64,000 nt of DNA from Acanthamoeba sp. SK_2022b (lineage: Eukaryota > Discosea > Longamoebia > Acanthamoebidae): assembly GCA_027943245.1 (NCBI GenBank), contig JANDJZ010000071.1, positions 88,690 to 152,689 on the forward strand. The letters are read 5' to 3'. The notes beneath the pieces were generated by a model. That model was not told where the DNA came from, did not search any database, and worked only from the letters and a program-made list of their open reading frames with translations. The translations under genes and the position numbers were made by a program. Shown one piece after another: positions 1 through 9,657 of the stretch. Within the stretch, counting starts at the first letter, position 1, and each line of letters opens with the position of its first letter.

Positions 1-1223
1 GGCGCCAGCGTGCTCATGGGCACCATCCACTCGTACTGGAGCTCGTAGTAGTAGTCCATGAAGCGGGACAGCATGACCTGCGCGTAGCGCGACAGAGTGG
101 CCGGCGAGAATCGGCCGGCACTCCCGCCGCCGGCGCCGCTGGTCTTGACGACGTAGGACAGGAGGAAGGCCGACGCGCCCAGCACCAGGCCCGCCAGCGT
201 CCCGTAGACGAAGCCCAGCCAGCACCACATCCACAGGAGCGGGGCCACCACCGTGCCGCACAGGAACAGCGCCAGAGACCACGCCGACCGGTGCCGGCTC
301 TGCTGCCTCGCCTAGCCACGCAGCCACGGCCATCGTATCATTCACCATAGCACTGTAAGCTCGAGCACTGTGTGCGTGTGTGTGTGTGGTGGTGGTGGTG
401 GTGGTGGTGGTGGTGGTGGTGGTGGTGGTGGTGGTGGTGGTGGTGGTGGTGGTGGTAGCCACCGGTGGGCTTCTCACCTGATGAGGTGCGTCGGTAGAGG
501 AGACGACAGTCGACAGGGAGGTGAGCCAGCGGGAGTTGGTGTCGTAGCAGGCCTTCATGACGCAGAAGAGCGGGAGGTGGAGCACCCACAGAGCAAACAT
601 GTAGGGGAGGAAGTAGAGCTGGCCGGGCGAGGTGAAGAGGACCTCCTTCCAGGCGTCGGCCGAGGCGTTGAGGATGGTGCCCTCCTTGTAGAGGAGCATG
701 ATGAGCGAGACGGGCAGGCCCATGATGAGGAACCCGAAGAAGAAGGCCACGATGAGCTTGAAGAAGCGCTCGCCCACCACGCGCCACAGGTTCTGCTTCT
801 CCTTCATGCTCAGGATGTTCGAGGCGCCGCTCAGCACGAAGAACATATTCAGCCCCACCTGCAGGATCCCGCGCTGCACGCTGTGGATGGCCCCCTGTCC
901 CAACGCATTTAATAGTATTTATTATTATTATTTACCTTTGCGTGCAGATTTTAATTGGATTTTTAAATAATAATAATAATGTGATATAAATAGTAGGCGG
1001 GGGGGGGGCGCACCATGTAGTGGCGAACGGTGGCGATGTCGTCGAGGGGTGACATGGGTGCGACGCGCAGCCAGTTGCGCTTGCCATCGAAGAAGCGCAT
1101 GTTGTGGTAGTAGACGAGAAAGTTGGCCTGCACCACCCGCACGCTCTCCATCCAGTGCTGCCGCCCTCCCCCTCCTCCGCCCAAGCCCACGCCCGGCTTG
1201 GCAGTCGCGGCCGCCTCGTCCAT
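1..1223 (-). CDS. Acyltransferase-3-like multi-pass membrane protein (3' truncated)
   Basis: Three exons read leftward: 1014-1223, 478-894 and <1-302, all joined in phase 0 with GT-AG sites. The ATG at 1223 gives a Gly-rich N-terminus, then ESVRVVQANFLVYYHNMRF, which resembles the first helix of acyltransferase-3 (OafA/NRF-6-like) proteins. Exon 2 has NMFFVLSGAS, a family-like FFVLSG motif, followed by hydrophobic segments and GQLYFLPYMFALW, similar to the family's LWFLPYL helix. Exon 3 adds two more hydrophobic helices and a Tyr-rich stretch, and runs off the window edge. Such proteins move acyl groups onto sugars or lipids across a membrane. The substrate cannot be read here. The family call rests on motif resemblance only; the gene itself is well supported. 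Confidence 0.55.
388..456. repeat. (GGT)23 trinucleotide microsatellite
   Basis: An uninterrupted run of GGT, about 23 copies, preceded by a short (TG)n. It lies in the second intron of the acyltransferase-like gene, a few bases downstream of the donor site at 477, so it is not coding. Confidence 0.95.
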
Positions 1224-1332
1224 CTTATGCTGTGGGTCTAGGTGGGCGTGTGGCCCAACAAACCTGGTGACGTGGCCTCGCTCCTATTTCTCTTTTTTAT
1301 TTCTCTGCCGCGGCAGCCCAACGTGTCTGCGC

Positions 1333-2962
1333 TCACTCGTAGCTGCCATAGTCATAGGAGGTGCTGGACGGAGCCTCGTAGCTGCCATAGTCATTGGAGG
1401 TGCTGGACGGAGCCTCGTAACGATAATCCGATTCAGGCTGGCTATAGTTGGAGGTCTCCTCGCGCTGCTCGGGCTCCGGTTCGGGCTCCTGTTCAGGCTC
1501 GTCAAAGGCAGACTCGGCCTCCTCTCCGGCCTCGGGCTCGGCCTCCGCCTCGGCCTCAGCCTCAGCCTTCTCTTCCTCCTGGGGCTCCGGTTGCTCTTCG
1601 ACGGGCTTGGGCGGGGCCTTGGTGGGTGGACCCTGGGAGGCGATCACCTGTGCAGCGGCCTTGGCCAGCTTGACCTTCTCCCTACGCGCCTGGATAGAAT
1701 CCTGGTATTTTTCCAGCTGGAGCCAACAGTCGTGGGTGAGTGCTCGTGGTGTTGCATGTTGGGGTGTGAGGTGTACCTCGTCGTTGCACTTTTGTTGCAA
1801 CTTGGCGTAGTCCTTCTTGCGCTTCTGTGCAGCAGCATGAAGATCCGACTCTTGCCTTTCCACCAGCCCCTCCTCGTCTTCGTGGTGATCGACGGCGAGC
1901 TTCTGTATCTCGTCCTGTTGCTTGAGGGACTGCTTCATCAGCTTCTTGGACTGCTCCTGCTCAAGGCTCAGCATCTCCTTCTGCTGCTTCCGCGCCAACT
2001 GCCGAAGCTGCTTCTTTCGCTTGAGCTCGTCTGGCTCGAGGGGATTTGCATTCTCCTGGATCTTGTCCGCCAGATCTTCCACCTCTTCCTTGTGGTCGTG
2101 CTCCTGCTTCTTCTTCTCATCTTCGTGCCTGACGCCCAGTGACCAGAATGAGCGCAGCTTGGTACATATGCTGAAGTGGTGAGCGTGAGTGCATGACGTA
2201 CCTCCACTCCAGCTCGATCTCGTCCCTGATGTTCTTGCGCTTCTGGTTGCCCAATTCGCGCGCATGCTTTCTCTTGAGGAGCTGCTTCTGCTTCTGGTGG
2301 TTCAGCCGCTGCTTCTCCAGCTCGTTTTCGTCCTTCTCCCTTTGGTTCTCGATCTTGCTGTCCTCTTCGGCCTTTGCCCTGGCCGCCCTTCTGGCCAAGT
2401 CGGCCGGTTCCGTCGCCACGCGCATTCCCACCTGAAGAGTTGAGAAGAACGTTGGCGCGTGCATCACACAGCGCAGGCACGGAAGCGGGAATGCGAGTAC
2501 CGCAGTGATAGCACTGAACCACCCGTCAAGCAGCTTGGCATTCTCGGCCGAGAAGAGGTAGGGGCCCTTCTGGGTGGTCAGCCTCAAAGAGTGCTCATAG
2601 CCCGTCACGCGCTCCTTCTCAATGAGGTAGCTGGTCACGTCAATCACGCCGCTTGGCGCCTGGTGAAGTCGCGAATCAGTAAACAAAGCGCGGAAGGATC
2701 GACAAGGTTCGAGACGTTGTCGAGGTTCGATGTGGACTGGGGCTGGTGTGAACCTTAACAACGTCTTCCTGTTTTTTGTAGATAGAAATGGCTCTTTCGC
2801 TGGGCCTGAGAACCAAGAATCGTCTGTCCTTGGCACCCTATGTACAGATAACCGGTTCATTATCGCGTGTTCCGGTTCAACTTCCTCCCAACAACGACGA
2901 AGTCCTACCTTGAAGGTGCGTGCATCGCTTGAAAGCAATAGCCAGCCCGAGTGTTCGCTCAT
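1333..2962 (-). CDS. PH-domain / coiled-coil protein with acidic tail
   Basis: Six exons: 2909-2962, 2754-2828, 2501-2659, 2202-2431, 1777-2128 and 1333-1716, all in phase, about 417 aa. Residues 1-96 form a pleckstrin-homology fold: SGWLLLSS start, RRFLVLRPSERAISIY strand pair, GYEHSLRLTT, and the terminal helix AKLLDGWFSAI with the conserved Trp. PH domains bind phosphoinositides or proteins at membranes. Residues from about 100 to 290 are a highly charged Glu/Lys/Gln coiled coil. The C-terminus is Pro/Glu/Ala-rich and ends in two tandem copies of a 14-residue unit with the core YEAPSSTS. A paralogue with matching exons lies at the right end of the window (62885 onward). No catalytic domain is visible; a scaffold or cytoskeletal adaptor role is inferred. 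Confidence 0.85.
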
Positions 2963-3270
2963 GGTGTAACTATAGTTTTGCTGCGCAACAGCTGTTCCTT
3001 GCTTGGTCTTTCTTTGGGTCGTGCTGCCCCTAACAGAGAATGCGCATAGACCTTCCTATTACGCGGGCGGCAGGTAACGGTTCACAAAGAATTAAAAGAA
3101 ACAAACAAAAAACGACCCTAGCTGCACCTGATGATGAGGAGAGTATTTACTTGAAGAAGCCACACTGTCACACTCGTGGAGGATGCGGAAGGAGAGTAAA
3201 ATGCCAACAAAAATTGTTCGAGCAGACGGGGTGGCAGTTGGGCTGATTGGGGGGGGGGTGAGGTTGTGCT
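2963..3270. other. Intergenic stretch, no gene seen
   Basis: Lies between two minus-strand genes. It should hold the promoter of the PH gene and the 3' end of the small acidic gene. Short open frames here have no coding signature. Confidence 0.6.
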
Positions 3271-3618
3271 TTACATGTGCCTCCTCTCCTGGCCTCGCTT
3301 CTTGGGATATCCTGATTTCTTTCGTCGCTCATTAGACTCGGATCGCCGGTTGCGTTCCTTTTCATCGTCGTCATCATTGTCAAAATCGTCATCATCTTGG
3401 TCCTCGTCCTCGCCGTCATCGTCATCTACCTCGTCGTCGTCGTCGTCGTCTTCCTCTTTCTCGTAGCGTGTGACCTCGCGTTCATGATGCTGGCGCTCTG
3501 GCCCGTCGCTCGCAATCTTGTCGTGCGCGCTCCGGAAGCCCAAGACGAAGAAGGCCATGGCCCATATCATGAGGGTGCCGAACAGCAAGTACTTGTTAAC
3601 CTTTGGATCGAACAGCAT
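3271..3618 (-). CDS. Small single-TM protein with Asp/Glu-rich tail
   Basis: One exon of 115 aa. The first in-frame ATG is at 3618; the frame stays open upstream but has no earlier ATG. Residues 8-26 form one hydrophobic helix (YLLFGTLMIWAMAFFVLGF), preceded by a Lys. It is followed by a charged segment with a long Asp run (about residues 50-78) and a Lys/Arg-rich C-terminus. This suggests a small membrane-anchored protein with an acidic tail, possibly cation- or protein-binding. I do not recognise a family. Low-complexity acidic ORFs can be fortuitous in GC-rich DNA, so it needs transcript support. Confidence 0.45.
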   Translation of the reverse strand: MLFDPKVNKYLLFGTLMIWAMAFFVLGFRSAHDKIASDGPERQHHEREVTRYEKEEDDDDDDEVDDDDGEDEDQDDDDFDNDDDDEKERNRRSESNERRKKSGYPKKRGQERRHM

Positions 3619-3748
3619 TTTTCTCCCTCTTCTGATCGATCCAAGTGGCTGGTTCGTTACTGATCCACAGGCGATGGTGGGAATGGTCGCAAGAAGAAAA
3701 CAAAACAACAGCAGCTTGCTGACGTGGCCATCAATTAAATAAAATTCT

Positions 3749-4795
3749 TTAAGGTGGCGGAAGCGAGCAGCTGGGTTTGCAGGAGGTGAGGGTGTAGAGG
3801 TAGAAGGTCCGGGCTAGAGTGGCGCCGCCGGGGCCGCCGGTGCCGTCCCCGTTGCTGTTGTTTTGGCTTCGGCTGCCGCCCTTCTTGCCCTCGCGGCTGG
3901 CAGCCGACCGGTCGAACGTGTCGGCCTGTACCTCCCAGTCCACCTCGTCGCTGAAGTAGAAGTATGGGTTGGTGATGAAGCTGTCGTTCTTGGAGAAGAT
4001 CAGGAACGTGGCGCCAGGCTTGAGTACTCGATACACCTCGCGCATCATCTGTTGTATCGTTTCGTTGGTTCCCTCCTCCGTCTCGCCCGTCGACAGCAGA
4101 GCATCTGACAGGCCCTTGGGTCAGTCACCGTGCCGCGGTCGCCCGAGACAAGTGTCATGTACCCAGGCAGCCTTTGTCAAGACACAGATCGAACGAGTTG
4201 TCTTCAAGCGTCATCTGTTCGACGCTCATCACTTCGTAGGTGCACCGCGACGACAGCATGTCTTCGCCAGGTGCCGCTCCGCTCTGGCAGCCGCCCTTAG
4301 CTCTTCGCTTCTTGTCTGCAGATGTCTGTCCCCGGCCCGTCTGTTTCGACGCTGCGGCGGCCGCCGCAGAGATGGCGTTGTAGGCCTCTCGCTGACGTTC
4401 GCGCATCTTCTCCACGATGAGTTCGCAGTTGTCAATGTTGACCACGGTAACGGTTGGCAGCTCTGCGTCGTTCACTATCTTCTCGCCAACCACCGAGTTG
4501 CCACAACCTGAGGCCACGTTTATGAAAAAGACCAATTATGAATATTTTTTTTTAATGATTTCATAAAGAAATAAATAAAACATGAATAGCATGAGTGCAG
4601 GGGCAGAAAGAGGGCCGAACCGATGTGAAGGATGCGCAACGGAGACCCCTCCGTTGGCGGAAGATGGGCAACAAGGAATGGCCGGATGTCGGGGTAGAGC
4701 AGGTACCACTCATAGTTTTCCACATAACCCGGACCGCCTTCACTGTAGAAGTCATCCCAGTAGTCCACGCAGGAAGGCGTGCTACGCTCCGACAT
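3749..4795 (-). CDS. Class I SAM methyltransferase, METTL13/EEF1AKMT4/CSKMT type
   Basis: Exons 4621-4795, 4163-4507 and 3749-4104 join in frame to about 291 aa. The joins recreate family motifs: DYWDDFY and EWYLLYPDIRPFL near the N-terminus, motif I ILHIGCGNS split across intron 1, VVNIDNCELIVEKM (motif II), and FDLCLDKGCLDALL split across intron 2. Then come VYRVLKPGATFLIFS and a variable tail. This is the lysine methyltransferase group that includes eEF1A and citrate synthase methyltransferases. Those enzymes trimethylate lysines on eEF1A or citrate synthase; the substrate here is unknown. An Ala-run plus Lys/Arg/Gly insertion (about residues 95-130) is not typical of the family. It shares a short divergent promoter with TRAPPC5. 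Confidence 0.88.
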
Positions 4796-4893
4796 CCTGT
4801 TCGGTTCTAAATATTTTTCCTTTTCCTTCGATTTTTGGGGCCAGGAAAATGGTCGAAAAGAATAACAGATAAATTTATTTACACACAAAAAAG
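4796..4893. promoter_or_regulatory. 98-bp bidirectional promoter (methyltransferase / TRAPPC5)
   Basis: Only 98 bp separate the two divergent ATGs. The stretch is AT-rich compared with the flanking exons, including runs of A and T just before the TRAPPC5 start. Both genes must start transcription within or very near it. Confidence 0.6.
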
Positions 4894-5772
4894 ATGAATT
4901 CTATTCAGAAGGAGATGAACAACGTGACTCAAACGGCTACTGAGTTCTTTACAGCTGCCAAGAAGACGCCTCTCAACATTATCGATCGACCACTCAACAA
5001 GCCAAAGAAAGATGTGCGTGCTTGCGCTATCCAATTCTCTCAATTAATTCAATCACCTGCTGAGGTGAGCTGCGTGCACAGGTGAGCCTCAGTGCCTACG
5101 CCTACCTATTTTCTGAGCTGGTGCAGTATGCCCAGACCAAGGTCACAAACATCGCCAAGGCCGAGGAGAGGTACGCGTGCCTTCCCCCTCCTGCGCGTGC
5201 GTCGCAAACAAACCGTTGATGTGCTGGGTCAGGTTGTGGGAGGTGGGCTACCATGTTGGCCTTCGTATGCTGGAGCTGCAGAGCTTCCGAGAGAAGAAGG
5301 CCAAGAGAGATCTGGAGATCGTTGGTATCCTTGGCTTCATCTCAGTCAACGTGTGGAAGGCCCTCTTTGGCGAACGCGCCGACTCGCTCGAGCGAAGCAC
5401 TGAACACGAGGATGAATGTACGACGTATCTGGCCTCACTTATCCAGAGACCGCTTCCTCCTAATGCTACTGGCAGACATGATCAGGATCAGCGGAGATGT
5501 GCTGGTGAACAAGTATGTGTCGCTGCGGGATGGAGGCCTCAATACCGCTGCCTTTGTGGCTGGCGTGGTGAACGGCGTGCTCGATGCCGCTGAGTTTGTA
5601 CGTCTCTCTCTCTCTCTTTCTCTCTCTTCGCCGCTGTGCATGGGCCCTACTCATCGTTCGCTGCTGCATCCAGCCATCCAAAGTATCAGCGCACTACGTG
5701 AAGCCCAAGACAGTGATCCTGATCAAGTTCGAGCCCGAGGTCATCGCCCGCGAGAAGCGGCTCAAGGCCTGA
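4894..5772 (+). CDS. TRAPPC5: TRAPP complex subunit 5 (Trs31 homologue)
   Basis: Exons 4894-5013, 5082-5170, 5233-5417, 5476-5597 and 5674-5772; total 615 nt, 204 aa, all in phase. The translation follows human TRAPPC5 closely: VSLSAYAYLFSELVQYAQ, WEVGYHVGLRMLEL, GFISVNVWKALFGERADSLE, NKYVSLRDGGLNTAAFVAG, and the end PSKVSAHY...LIKFEPEVIARE. TRAPPC5 belongs to the bet3-like fold of the TRAPP Rab-GEF complex, which tethers ER-to-Golgi vesicles. The N-terminus carries about 20 extra residues rich in Thr/Ala. A CT-rich tract sits in the last intron. Confidence 0.96.
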
Positions 5773-6332
5773 ACAGCGTGGCGCGGACCTTGCACAGCGC
5801 TGACTTGATGGGTGGCTGACGTGGCATGTGAGAATGTGAAATATTTGCGATCAATTTTCCATTGGAGGGGAAATTTCGGATTCTACAGGAGAGGGAGGGG
5901 CACGCGTGCGTGGCGTTGAGGAGCCGCGCGTTTGGTTCGGATTTCGGTGGGCTGTGGTTCGACAATGGCCCAGAGCCAAGAACCGGCTGGCCAATGTGTC
6001 CCACGTTCAAAGTGAACACTTTCTACGGTCAAGCAGAACCGAGCATCAAGCCAGCAGCAGAGCTCATTTTCCCCACAACCCGAGCCAGAGCAACGCTACC
6101 CGTAAAGTGCCGGTACCGTGCTCCTCTCGCCAGAGATCGCTCGTAATTCTGTGGATGGGGGCGTGCTTGTTGTGTGCACGGACGGGGTTGGGCGTGAGAT
6201 AAGCTGTGGTACTCACAGCGTTGGCCCATAGAAGGCAACCACCTCCGAACCTAGCACAAGCAGCCAAGCGAAAGAAAACCAGCACCAGCAGCGCACTGCA
6301 CGAAACCTTACCCAAAACAAGAAGCAACAAGA
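5773..6332. other. Intergenic: TRAPPC5 3' end and FYVE gene promoter
   Basis: About 560 bp between two plus-strand genes. No exon with conserved character or splice continuity was found on either strand. Confidence 0.6.
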
Positions 6333-7577
6333 ATGACGATGACCGACCTGGGCGTAGAGTGCATGGTGGGCCTATGCATGGCAGCCGCCATATGGTGGGT
6401 CGCGCGCAGGAGGCGTACCCACACCGAGGAGCCTAAGACCCGCTTCGAGTCCCTCGAGCCCACCAAGGCCATGGCGCTTGTCGATGATGCCACTGCGGCC
6501 GATGCCGCCCAGGACGCGCTCCTGCCCGAAGGAGACACCAGCGAGCGCGATGAAGCCTACGACGACACCACGGACGAAAACCAACGGAGCCGAGACTCAT
6601 TCGCAGAAGAGGACGAGGAAGACGAGGCGGCTGAGACTGACGTGACCGACCACGACGCCGAGGAAGAAGAAGAGGAAGAGGAAGATGAAAACGAGCAGGC
6701 CGAGGAAAATGAAGAGAGACAGGAAGATGTAGAGGACGAAGAAGATGAAGAAGACATGAACGACGCGATGAAGGAGGCCATGGCTCGTGCGGAAGCTATG
6801 GCGGCGAAGATGGGCGTCAATATGACGGAGAGCTTCATGGCCATGGAAGAGTTCCTGGTGCTCGACACCCCGCCCGTCATGGCCCAATCGCTCTTTGAAG
6901 AGGAGCGCATGCGCATGGAGGACCCTGCCTCCTTCGTCCACCTCGAGGTCCATGAGGAGGGAGAAGAGGAAAATGGCGCCCAAGTGGAAGAGCTCGATAA
7001 CCAAGCAGAGGAGGAGGAGGAGGTCGAGCGCGAGGAGGACAACGAAGCGGAAGAGGAAGAGGTGAAGGAGAAGGAGGAGGCGCCGGCCGCATCGCCCGTA
7101 GAAGAAGGAGAGCGGGGAAGCGTGATGTCGGCGTTCTGGGCTCAGTGCGAGTACAAGGACGAATGCAACCTCTGCAACACGCCCTTCTCCTTCCTCGTCA
7201 GAAGGGTACTGCGCAGCCACCCCTGTGATGTCGTCGTCCAAAGAGAAGCAGCCATTCCTAACAATCATTCACTTCTCTCCTCCCCTCCCTGCCAGCACCA
7301 CTGCCGCATGTGCCGCGCCTCAGTTTGCGGCGGGTACGCGCCTCTCCCTGCCTCCCGGGAGGCTAGACCGGTGGTGCTGACGCCTGATGTGCGGGGGGGG
7401 GGGGAATCGAGCAGATGCTCGTGCAACAGCGCGGCGTTGGCCGAGTTCGGCGGTAGCGTGGAGCGGGTGTGCGATCGCTGCTGGGCGTCCATGCAGATGG
7501 CCGCCGCCGATCTTCATCAAGCTGAGGGTGAGGAGGACAACGACGATGCGGAGGAGGAGAAGGCGCTCTCCTCCTAA
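6333..7577 (+). CDS. TM-anchored acidic protein with C-terminal FYVE zinc finger
   Basis: Exons 6333-7205, 7296-7333 and 7415-7577 give 357 aa. Near the N-terminus a hydrophobic segment (MVGLCMAAAIWWVA) is followed by RRRR, consistent with a single membrane anchor. Residues 80-265 are mostly Glu/Asp. From about residue 270 a FYVE finger is rebuilt by splicing: a Trp/Asp start, DECNLCNTPFSFLVRR, then HHCRMCRASVC, a Cys-x-Cys pair, and RVCDRCW. This gives eight metal ligands and the basic RRHHCR motif that binds phosphatidylinositol 3-phosphate. The 38-nt middle exon carries the core of the motif. It probably marks endosomal or autophagic membranes. The TM-plus-FYVE layout is uncommon. Confidence 0.88.
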   Translation: MTMTDLGVECMVGLCMAAAIWWVARRRRTHTEEPKTRFESLEPTKAMALVDDATAADAAQDALLPEGDTSERDEAYDDTTDENQRSRDSFAEEDEEDEAAETDVTDHDAEEEEEEEEDENEQAEENEERQEDVEDEEDEEDMNDAMKEAMARAEAMAAKMGVNMTESFMAMEEFLVLDTPPVMAQSLFEEERMRMEDPASFVHLEVHEEGEEENGAQVEELDNQAEEEEEVEREEDNEAEEEEVKEKEEAPAASPVEEGERGSVMSAFWAQCEYKDECNLCNTPFSFLVRRVLRSHPCDVVVQREAAIPNNHSLLSSPPCQHHCRMCRASVCGGYAPLPASREARPVVLTPDVRGGGESSRCSCNSAALAEFGGSVERVCDRCWASMQMAAADLHQAEGEEDNDDAEEEKALSS

Positions 7578-7772
7578 GCCTACCAGCAACGGGCGTGAAC
7601 CAGTCGGACCACACCAGCTCTCTCATCGCATCTCCAGACTGTACAAGCCAGCCAAGCCTCCGAGACACCTCCACCAACAACGCAGCAGCCGCCACTACCA
7701 TCGCCGTGAGGGCAACGAGAAGAAGAGCTTCCACCCACTCCGCCCTCCGCCTCCAACGCGCACGCAGACAGC

Positions 7773-7778
7773 AATAAA
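7773..7778 (+). terminator. AATAAA polyadenylation signal
   Basis: Canonical hexamer about 195 bp after the FYVE stop codon, just before the convergent nitrilase gene ends at 7826. Confidence 0.6.
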
Positions 7779-7825
7779 GGAAGAATGGTAGATGACTGAG
7801 GGCGGGACACGTGGGGGGGGAGGCT

Positions 7826-9288
7826 CTACTGGACGAGCTCCCGGTAGAGCTCCGTTCGACGTTCGATGTGGATGGGGTCGCGGTCTCGTGACTCCTCGTA
7901 GTCCGCCCGCTTGGGTTCGATCTCCGCAAAGAGCAGCTCGTCGCTCTCCCCGCCCGCCTTGCACAGCGGCTCTCTGCGTTTGGCCGATTGGTAGCCGCGA
8001 GGGTCAAGGACGAGCCGTGGAGTGGGGAGAGGGAAGGAGGAGAAGTGCCGGTTACCCATCGGGTGCCACCACAGAACTGAGTCCACAGAAGCGCGATCCG
8101 TTCTCATCGCCGGCACGGTTGACGTAGGCCACGAAGATCTGGCGGGGGGGAGGGGCGCCACTGATCGATGAGCGACAACGCCTCTCCCACGCTTTCTTGT
8201 ACGTGTATGTGTTCGTGGTGCACCTTGTTCTCAAAGGCTCGCGATCGCACGGTCACCTCAGGCGCAAAGCTGGTCATGCAAGCCGTGGGCACGAGGATGA
8301 CGTCGGCTCCGCGCAGCATCAGCACGCGCGAGGGCTCGGGAAACTCCACGTCTGTAGTTCGCCGCACAGACACAACAATTGTGAACAACAACAACAACAA
8401 CAACATCAAGATGCCTGCGAATACGCATGGGGGACGCACCCCAGCAGATGAGCACCCCGACGGACACCTCTGAGGTGGGGTTGTGTACGCATGCACTGGG
8501 TTAGCGCGAGTGCAACCGTTCGTGTGCCAGTGGGGGGTGGGGAGTACCGCCAATCTTGACGACAGGGGCGAGGCTGCTTCCGGGCGTGAAGTACTTCTTT
8601 TCGTAGTCGCCCCACAGGTGCGTCTTCCTGACAAGCGTTGACAAGCGGGGAAGGGGTTTGGTGATGACTCGGTTGCGATGGGCAGAAAAGGCATCTGTAC
8701 CGGTAGTTGAGGAGGGTCTCGCCCTCGGCGCTGAGGAAGACGGCCGAGTTGTAGTAGGTGGTCTGATCGTGGGCGACCACCTTCTCTGGGTAGCCCAGCA
8801 CAATGTGCACGCCGTTGGCCTTGGCCACTTCGGCAACGGCCTGTCCGGAGGTGGATACAACGTGAGAACACGCACACGCTTGCACACGACGGACCGCACC
8901 TTGATGGAAGGTCCGTCTACTGGCTCGGCATCACGGTGCAGGAGGTCACCAACATTATAACCCGTCAAGAACAGCTGCGTGCGTCCATGAAGAAGAGATG
9001 AAAGATGATATCTAGATTAAATCATTATCTTGATTAAATCAAAAAGAAATGAAATATATGAAGGAAGCGATGCCTCAGGAAAGCACAGAAGCAACGGAAC
9101 AGCGGCGGAGGAGGCGCGGTGGGTGGCTGCGGCCTTGGCCACAACCTGCTGGACGGTCTCGAGGTTGGTGGCCTTGTCCGTGGCTCCTCCGTACTGCAGC
9201 GCACCCCACCCAAAGACCTCAACGAAGGAGCAGAAGGCACCAAGAACCAGGCCAACAAACTCACCTGATATATGGCCAAGCGCAACAT
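7826..9288 (-). CDS. Carbon-nitrogen hydrolase (nitrilase superfamily amidase)
   Basis: Nine exons: 9265-9288, 9074-9193, 8900-8974, 8701-8840, 8548-8627, 8440-8469, 8224-8351, 8056-8138 and 7826-7973; 828 nt, 275 aa, the usual family length. The catalytic triad is visible: Glu in LLLCFPE then LFLTGYNVGDLL, Lys in NYRKTHLWGDYEKKYF, and Cys in VSVGVLICWD followed by FPEPSRVLMLRGADVILVPTA. These enzymes cleave C-N bonds of amides or carbamoyl compounds. Motifs are closest to bacterial/plant amidase branches; the substrate is unknown. Two oddities: the Cys motif is on a 30-nt microexon, and intron 2 seems to use a GC donor right after the catalytic Glu codon. Confidence 0.93.
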
Positions 9289-9657
9289 GGTGCAGTAGTT
9301 GGTGCTTTGCTCCTCTTAGCGACGATGTCCGCAAATTGGAGTGGGCCGGTGTTCGTGAGAATGACGGGATGGGTACACCACAGAGCAGGCCGAAAGCAAC
9401 GATCAGATAACTCACTGTGCAGAGAGCAGAATGACGCCCTCAACCAACTTCGAAGAAGCATGCATCTTGTTGCCGAGTGCCATGGAGAGCCTCCATTATT
9501 ACTAACGCGTGGCCTTTACTTTTCCCAGTTCTACTTGGCAGCGTCGATGTTGTTCAATCACGTGGCGCGTGCCTAGCTCCCTTTTGAGACACACGACAGT
9601 GCCCTCTCGTTCTGCCCACGAGGAAGAGGCACTGAGCAGCCAGGCCAACGGAGCCGG
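9289..9657. other. Intergenic, no gene seen
   Basis: About 370 bp between two minus-strand genes. It should contain the nitrilase promoter and the 3' end of the protease gene. No supported exon on either strand. Confidence 0.55.

Noticed and set aside
370..912. Plus-strand frame with a poly-Gly start across the acyltransferase gene
   Set aside because: It is an antisense shadow kept open by the GGT repeat and GC-rich coding exons; the minus frame has motifs and splice sites.
1123..2142. 339-residue Leu-rich plus-strand frame, could look like a membrane protein
   Set aside because: It is the antisense of the Glu/Lys coiled coil (CTC/CTT codons), with no helix pattern of its own and no start context.
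6557..7268. Ser-rich and Leu-rich minus-strand frames opposite the FYVE gene
   Set aside because: They are antisense of GAG/GAA-rich acidic coding sequence.
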